This document shows positions 59,321-64,000 of a stretch of DNA of 64,000 bases, piece by piece. The DNA is from Pelagimonas sp. GTDB taxonomy: Bacteria > Pseudomonadota > Alphaproteobacteria > Rhodobacterales > Rhodobacteraceae. Below the pieces are notes generated by a model that ran no database searches, had not been told where the DNA came from, and worked only from the letters and a program-made list of their open reading frames with translations. Within the stretch, counting starts at the first letter, position 1. Each line of letters starts with the position of its first letter. The stretch spans positions 1 to 64,000 of the forward strand of contig JAOASD010000025.1 in NCBI GenBank assembly GCA_025210265.1, in the 5' to 3' direction. Position numbers and translations under genes: made by a program.

Positions 59321-60184
59321 ATGAGACTCGGGAAAATTTTGGCGCTGGGGGCGGCCGGGGCGCTGTGCCTCGCGATCACGGCCTCTGACTCGTGGGCGCA
59401 AGGGGCCTCTGATTCCCCTGCAGCCTATCCTGATTTTTCGGCCAAGCGGGTGAAACCACCCAAACCCGGCACAAAACGCCGGGTTCTGGTCCAGATCGCC
59501 CCGCGGGCGAATCCGGCGGTGCCCCCTCCGCCCGCCAGCGCCCCTGTGGCCGCGGCGGTGATCGCTGCGCCCAAACCCACTGCTAAGGCGACTTTGGGGC
59601 GCTATGCGTGGTATTGGGATACGGTGTCCCCTGCGCTGGAGGCCACGGGGCCGGGGCGGCTGGACGCGGCTTTGGGGGCGTTGAAGGGTGGACAGGGCGT
59701 GGCTGCGCCGCGTTTGCAGGACTTGCAGGACATTGCAGCGCAACATGGCAAAAGCCTGCTGCTATCGACCGTGGGCACCCGCGTGTCGCCTGCTTTGGCG
59801 CTGGCGGTGATTTCGGTGGAATCCTCGGGCAGGGCGGATGCGGTCAGCGGCGCTGGGGCCGAGGGGTTGATGCAGTTGATGCCCGCCACCGCCAAACGGT
59901 TTGGCGTCACGGACAGTCTGGACCCCGCGCAGAACATCAAGGGCGGGGTCGCCTTTCTTGATTTCCTGATGGAGAAGTTTGAGGGCGATCCGATCCTTGT
60001 TCTGGCCGGATATAATGCCGGGGAAAACAGCATTGGCCAGCATGGCGGCGTGCCGCCCTTTGCCGAGACCCGCGATTACGTGCCCAAGGTGCTGGCCGCG
60101 TTTCAGACGGCCAAGGGGCTGTGCCTGACGCCGCCTCAGCTGATTTCAGATGGCTGCGTGTTCGGGATCAGCGCCGGAAACTAA
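59321..60184 (+). CDS. Lytic transglycosylase (SLT family)
   Basis: A 287-residue exported peptidoglycan-cleaving enzyme. Signal peptide about 1-27 (LGKILALGAAGALCLAITASDSWA), a Pro/Ala linker to about 90, then a lysozyme-like SLT domain: the catalytic Glu is in ALAVISVESSGRADAVSGAGAEGLMQLMPATAKRFGV, followed by NIKGGVAFLDFLMEKF and LAGYNAGENSI. Next to the pilus genes, it may open the cell wall for pilus passage, or serve general turnover. The ATG at 59321 directly opens the signal peptide. Its stop overlaps that of the next, convergent gene. Confidence 0.88.
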   Translation: MRLGKILALGAAGALCLAITASDSWAQGASDSPAAYPDFSAKRVKPPKPGTKRRVLVQIAPRANPAVPPPPASAPVAAAVIAAPKPTAKATLGRYAWYWDTVSPALEATGPGRLDAALGALKGGQGVAAPRLQDLQDIAAQHGKSLLLSTVGTRVSPALALAVISVESSGRADAVSGAGAEGLMQLMPATAKRFGVTDSLDPAQNIKGGVAFLDFLMEKFEGDPILVLAGYNAGENSIGQHGGVPPFAETRDYVPKVLAAFQTAKGLCLTPPQLISDGCVFGISAGN

Positions 60185-61605
60185 CGCCGCAGCACAGCGC
60201 CCGGATTCATGATGCCTTGCGGGTCCAGCGCCGCTTTGATGGTGCGCATGGCGGCCAGCTTGGCCGGGTCGCCGAACCGCTCCAGATCCGCGACTTTCAA
60301 CCGCCCGATCCCATGTTCGGCCGAGATTGACCCGCCGCGCTGATGGGTCAGGGTATGGATCGCGCGGGTCAGGTCCGCCGCCTGCGCGCGATAGGCATCG
60401 CGGTGTTCGCCTTTGGGCGGGAATATGTTGAAATGCAGATTGCCATCGCCCAGATGGCCAAAACAGTTGATCCGATAGGCGCCCTGCTTCGCCACAGCCG
60501 CAAAGGCATCGCTGATAAAGCCCGGCATTTCCTCCAGCGGGATCGAAATGTCATGGCTGGCAATGGATCCGATCCGCCGGTTCCCTTCGGGGAAATGTTC
60601 GCGCAGGGACCAGAAATCCTGCGATTGGCTGTCGGATTGCGCGATCAGCCCGTCGCTGACCAGCCCCTGCTCATGCGCGCTTAGGAACAGCTGTTCCAGC
60701 GCCTCCTGTACCGACTGCCCGCGCGGCAGGCCCAGTTCGATCAGCACGGACCATTCCGGGGCGTCGGGCCAGGGTTGGCGGATCTCGGGCAGGGTTTCTG
60801 TCAGAAAATCAAACCCGGTGCGGTGCATCAGTTCAAAGGCGCTGATCCCCTCGGCCAGCCGATCCCGTGCCAGCGCCAGCAGCGACAGCGCGTGGGAGGG
60901 CGATCCAACCGTCAGGAGCGCCGTGCCGGTATTGGCCGGGCGTGGGGACAGTTTCAGACAGGCGGCGGTGATCACACCCAGCGTGCCCTCGGCCCCCATC
61001 AACAGGTGCCGCAGATCATAGCCGGTATTGTCTTTGTGCAGCCGTTTTAGCCCGTGCCAGATCTGACCGTCTGGCAGCACCGCCTCCAACCCCAGCACCT
61101 GCGCCCGCGCCGACCCGTAGCGCAGCACATTCACGCCCCCGGCATTGGTCGATAGCAGGCCCCCCAGTCGTGCGGATCCTTCCGAGGCCAACGACAGCGC
61201 GAACAGCCGGTCGTGATCGGCGGCGGCGCTGTGAATATCGGCAAGGATGCAGCCCGCCTCGGCCACCATCGTGTATTCGCGGGGATAGGTCGCGCGGATG
61301 TGGTTCAGGCGCTCCAGCGACAACAGCAGCGGCGCAGGCCCGTCCGGGGCAACCTGCCCCCCCACCAGCCCGGTGCCGCCCGCATAAGGCACCACGCCGA
61401 CCCGTGCCGCGTTACAAGCGCGGATGATCTGCGCGACCTCTTCGGTGCTTTCCGGGCGCGCCACCCAGCCCGAGATGCCCTTCCATTTGCGGCGCGGCTC
61501 TTCCAGATAGCGGGGCTCGGCTCGTGTCAGGCGGTCCTTGGACAGGGCGGCGGACAGTTGGGCGGCAAAGGCATCATCGGCGGGGGAGAGGGGCGGAAAA
61601 CTCAT
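60181..61605 (-). CDS. FAD-linked oxidoreductase, D-lactate dehydrogenase (cytochrome) type
   Basis: A 474-residue VAO/GlcD-family flavoprotein. FAD motifs VVPYAGGTGLVGGQV (about 73-87), LSTNAGGVNVLRYGSARAQVLGLEAVLPDG and GAEGTLGVIT; the C-terminal catalytic part has INCFGHLGDGNLHFNIFPP with metal/substrate histidines, ISAEHGIGRLK and LDPQGIMNPGAVL. It differs from the paralogue at 29453-30853 enough to suggest another 2-hydroxyacid. The start at 61605 gives an N-terminus typical of D-lactate dehydrogenases. Four-base stop overlap with the transglycosylase gene. Confidence 0.86.
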   Translation of the reverse strand: MSFPPLSPADDAFAAQLSAALSKDRLTRAEPRYLEEPRRKWKGISGWVARPESTEEVAQIIRACNAARVGVVPYAGGTGLVGGQVAPDGPAPLLLSLERLNHIRATYPREYTMVAEAGCILADIHSAAADHDRLFALSLASEGSARLGGLLSTNAGGVNVLRYGSARAQVLGLEAVLPDGQIWHGLKRLHKDNTGYDLRHLLMGAEGTLGVITAACLKLSPRPANTGTALLTVGSPSHALSLLALARDRLAEGISAFELMHRTGFDFLTETLPEIRQPWPDAPEWSVLIELGLPRGQSVQEALEQLFLSAHEQGLVSDGLIAQSDSQSQDFWSLREHFPEGNRRIGSIASHDISIPLEEMPGFISDAFAAVAKQGAYRINCFGHLGDGNLHFNIFPPKGEHRDAYRAQAADLTRAIHTLTHQRGGSISAEHGIGRLKVADLERFGDPAKLAAMRTIKAALDPQGIMNPGAVLRR

Positions 61606-61654
61606 GGCTCAGATGTAGCGCAGCGCCGCGCGCGGCCCAAGGGGATTTGGGGGG

Positions 61655-62488
61655 TTAGTCTTCGGGGTCGATGATCCATTGCGGGCGCAGCACTTTGACT
61701 GTGGGGCGCGCAGGCAGGTCGCGCAGCGAGACAAGGATTTCGGCATCGCCTGTGACCTCGATAGCATAGATGTCGCGCACCCCGTCCAGAAACTGGCCCA
61801 GCGACAGGTCTGAAAACCAATGCATCGGGATCACAATCGAAGACCGCAGCCGATCCACAACCCGGATCACCGTGTCGATGGGCAGGGTCATGCCGCCATC
61901 CACCGGCACCATCACCACATCCAGCCGCCCCAGCGCGGCGTACTGCTCATCTGTGGGTTCGTGATGCAGATGGCCCAGATGGCCGATACACAGCCCTTCG
62001 ACCTCGAACACAAAAATCGAGTTGCCGCGCGGCTCTGACCCGCCGAACTGGCTGCGAATATCGGTCGAGACATTGCGCACCAGCATTTCCCCCAGATCCA
62101 GATGGTGATCTATCCCCGCGCCAAATTCGGCACCCCAGCCGGGCAGCACATGGGGGATGGCAGGATCGGGAAAGGCGGTCCAGTGGGTATCATGAGCGTG
62201 GTTCATGGTGACCACATCGGGGATCATCCGGGTATTGCCGACAAAGCCTGTGTAATCCGTGACCGCCTCAATCCCGCCGCGCGTCTGGATCAGGAAAGAG
62301 GCATGGGCGATATACTGGATCCGCACGGAATAGTCCGGGATCGGATCGGTCCAGGCGGCCTGATGCAGATAGCGCAGGCCCGGCGCCGCATCTGCAATGG
62401 CAATGCAATGGCTGGGGCGGCGCGTATCCTGCGCCAGTGCCGTGCCCGCCGTCAGGAGCATCAGAAAACAAGCGATCAGAGATTTCAT
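61655..62488 (-). CDS. Exported MBL-fold metallo-hydrolase
   Basis: A 277-residue protein with a signal peptide (about 1-20, SLIACFLMLLTAGTALAQ). The metallo-beta-lactamase-like fold shows IAHASFLIQTRGG, the metal cluster NHAHDTHW (about 99-106, His-x-His-Asp-x-His), IGHLGHLHHEPTDEQYAALGRLDVVMVPVDGG and a late His in VIPMHW. This resembles UlaG/ L-ascorbate-lactonase-like hydrolases, but export suggests another use. The start at 62488 begins the signal peptide. It lies 57 bases after the GNAT gene. Confidence 0.8.
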   Translation of the reverse strand: MKSLIACFLMLLTAGTALAQDTRRPSHCIAIADAAPGLRYLHQAAWTDPIPDYSVRIQYIAHASFLIQTRGGIEAVTDYTGFVGNTRMIPDVVTMNHAHDTHWTAFPDPAIPHVLPGWGAEFGAGIDHHLDLGEMLVRNVSTDIRSQFGGSEPRGNSIFVFEVEGLCIGHLGHLHHEPTDEQYAALGRLDVVMVPVDGGMTLPIDTVIRVVDRLRSSIVIPMHWFSDLSLGQFLDGVRDIYAIEVTGDAEILVSLRDLPARPTVKVLRPQWIIDPED

Positions 62489-62545
62489 GGTACGCCTCCC
62501 CAGGCCCAAATCTAGGGCAGGGCGGGCGATGACCAAAGAGAAAAG

Positions 62546-63133
62546 CTACAGCCCGGCTTCGGTCCGTCCGCGCCGGTCGCCGCGCAGCGCGGCATACAGC
62601 ACATGGGTGCGCCAGCGGCCATTGATCTGCAGATAGCTTTGCGCCACGCCCTCGTACTTAAATCCAGAGCGTTCCAGCAACCCGCGCGAGGCTTGGTTTT
62701 CCGGCAGGCAGGCGGCTTCGATCCGGCTGAGATCCATGCGTTCAAAGGCATGGTGCACGATGGCGGCGATGGCCTCGGACATATAGCCGTGACGGGCGAA
62801 TTGCTGCCCCACCCAATAGCCCAGCGTGCCCGACTGCGCCGGGCCACGGCGGATATTGTCCAGCGTGATCGCCCCCAGCAGCTGATCGTCAGAGCGCCGG
62901 ATCAGGAATAGCGGCAGCGCGGTCTGCCCGGTGATCGAGCGCGACGCCCAATAGACCCGGTTGGTAAAGGCCCGGCGCGACAGGTGATCTTCGGCCCAGC
63001 TGGGTTCCCACGGGGTCAGGAAATCGCGGCTGTCGCGGCGCAGGGACGTCCAGGGCGTGAAATCGGAATGGATCGGCGGGCGCAGGGTCAGCCGCTCGGT
63101 CTCCAGCCGCAATTTCCGCCGATTGAGCAACAT
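62546..63133 (-). CDS. GNAT acetyltransferase (RimJ/RimL-like)
   Basis: A 195-residue N-acetyltransferase of the RimJ-like group. Motifs: RLETERLTLRPPIHSDF at the N-terminus, YWVGQQFARHGYMSEAIAAIVHHAF (acetyl-CoA site) and ENQASRGLLERSGFKYEGVA (C-terminal block). It may acetylate ribosomal protein N-termini or other amines. The start codon overlaps the stop of the upstream M16 peptidase gene by one base (TAATG), so the two are coupled. Confidence 0.85.
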   Translation of the reverse strand: MLLNRRKLRLETERLTLRPPIHSDFTPWTSLRRDSRDFLTPWEPSWAEDHLSRRAFTNRVYWASRSITGQTALPLFLIRRSDDQLLGAITLDNIRRGPAQSGTLGYWVGQQFARHGYMSEAIAAIVHHAFERMDLSRIEAACLPENQASRGLLERSGFKYEGVAQSYLQINGRWRTHVLYAALRGDRRGRTEAGL

Positions 63134-64000
63134 TACGCGGCGCGCCTCGCCAGCAGATCCTCCAGCGCGGGGGCGCCGCTGACCGGGCCATACAGCGCCA
63201 TGGCGGCGGGGGACTGGCTGGCCAGATGGGCCGCATGGGTCCGCACGGCGTCCAGCGTCACGGCGTCGATCTTGTCCACGGTTTCGGTGATGTCCGGCAC
63301 GCGGCCCCAGATCTGGATCATGCGCGCCATGCGCTCGGCCCGCGACGAGGGGCTTTCCAGCCCCATCAGCAGCCCGGCCTTCATCTGGGCGCGGGCGCGG
63401 TCCAGTTCGGCGACCGTCATATCGTCGGCGGCGCGGCGCATCTCGGCCATGGTCAGCTGTGCCAGATCGCCCAGTTCCTCGCCCGAGGTGCCGGCATAGA
63501 TCGTGGTCATGCCGGTATCGGCATAGGCCCCGCATTGGGCAAAGATCGTGTAGCACAGGCCGCGCTTTTCGCGGATTTCCTGGAACAGGCGGGACGACAT
63601 CCCGCCCCCCAGCGCCATGGAATAGATCTGGGCAGTGTAGAAATCCGCATCCCGGTAGCCCGGCGATTCAAAGGCCAGGGTGAAATGCGCCTGTTCCAGA
63701 TCCTTGACTTGGCGGGCTTCGCCCCCGTGAAACTGCGCCAGCTCAGGGGCGGCAGCCTTGCCCGGTGTCATATGGGCAAATAGCGCCTCGGCCTGCGCGA
63801 CGATGGCATCGTGATCAATGCCGCCCGCAGCCGACAGGATCATCTGTTCCGGTCCGTAATGTTCGCCGACAAAGCGCGCGAGATCTTCGCGGTCAAAGCT
63901 GCGCACGCGCTCGACCTCGCCCAGAATGGTGCGGCCGATGGGCTGATCCGGATAGGCCTGTTCCTGTAGCCAGTCAAAGACCACATCATCGGGCGTGTCA
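63133..64000 (-). CDS. M16 (insulinase) peptidase, C-terminal part
   Basis: About 288 codons are visible; the gene continues beyond the right edge, so the HxxEH zinc motif is outside the window. The visible part holds PIGRTILGEVERVRSF, a stretch of the first domain, then the second M16 domain (LALGGGMSSRLFQEIREKRGLCYTIFAQCGAYADTGMTTIYAGTS and RMIQIWGR). It corresponds to single-domain-pair mitochondrial-type processing peptidases of Rhodobacteraceae. Stop overlaps the GNAT start. Confidence 0.9.
   Translation of the reverse strand, partial: DTPDDVVFDWLQEQAYPDQPIGRTILGEVERVRSFDREDLARFVGEHYGPEQMILSAAGGIDHDAIVAQAEALFAHMTPGKAAAPELAQFHGGEARQVKDLEQAHFTLAFESPGYRDADFYTAQIYSMALGGGMSSRLFQEIREKRGLCYTIFAQCGAYADTGMTTIYAGTSGEELGDLAQLTMAEMRRAADDMTVAELDRARAQMKAGLLMGLESPSSRAERMARMIQIWGRVPDITETVDKIDAVTLDAVRTHAAHLASQSPAAMALYGPVSGAPALEDLLARRAA

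Overview
The window looks like a piece of chromosome from an alphaproteobacterium of the Rhodobacteraceae (Roseobacter group). The basis is high GC, the protein families present (DUF1013/TrcR, Rhodobacterales-type Flp pilins, OxyR-KatG, the Mur-regulated type of sitABCD operon) and hairpin elements I associate with that family. The genus cannot be fixed from the sequence alone. No phage, IS element, CRISPR array or rRNA operon is visible; it reads as ordinary, densely packed core and near-core genome.

Region by region. 0-5.7 kb: start of glyA, nadK, prpE (propionyl-CoA synthetase) with TTTGCAAA boxes upstream, and maeB (malic enzyme fused to a phosphotransacetylase-like domain). 5.8-10.4 kb: a tight nucleoside and base salvage operon, cdd-deoA-deoB-add-upp. 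10.5-18.5 kb: a secreted SPOR protein, a membrane protein resembling an M48 peptidase without its zinc site, a DUF1330 protein, an acyl-CoA ligase, a sulfotransferase, an RNase T2, the DUF1013 regulator TrcR and a DUF2332 protein. 18.5-22.7 kb: dnaX-ybaB-recR with two extra membrane-protein genes inserted. 22.9-30.9 kb: a protein phosphatase, SRP RNA, an RlmL-like methyltransferase, a CpdB-like phosphodiesterase, nudC, SRPBCC, DUF4198 and a GlcD-like flavoprotein. 30.9-38 kb: divergent oxyR/katG and a sitABCD manganese/iron ABC transporter behind two Mur-like operators. 38-46.4 kb: trmO, matB, a hybrid sensor kinase beside a cysteine-free molybdopterin-fold secreted protein and a LuxR-type regulator, then a MarR regulator, a CaiD-like hydratase and a thioesterase, and a CAU tRNA. 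46.5-59 kb: a tad/cpa Flp-pilus locus in several transcription units, ending in three pilin genes. 59-64 kb: a lytic transglycosylase, a second GlcD/D-lactate-dehydrogenase-type flavoprotein, a metallo-hydrolase, a GNAT acetyltransferase and part of an M16 peptidase.

Together the genes suggest a surface-colonising heterotroph. Exported RNase T2, the CpdB-like enzyme and the cdd-upp operon could form an RNA/nucleoside scavenging route. PrpE, MatB, the acyl-CoA ligase, the CaiD-like protein and the thioesterase handle CoA esters. OxyR-KatG and Sit link peroxide defence with manganese supply. The tad locus builds adhesive pili.

The observations most worth a second look are: a near-identical 24-base palindromic repeat present once inside deoB and once at the oxyR stop codon; two pilin genes whose near-identity stops almost exactly at the coding-sequence ends; the sensor kinase/cysteine-free molybdopterin-fold/LuxR module; the inactivated M48-like protein; and three convergent gene pairs that overlap by exactly four bases at their stop codons.
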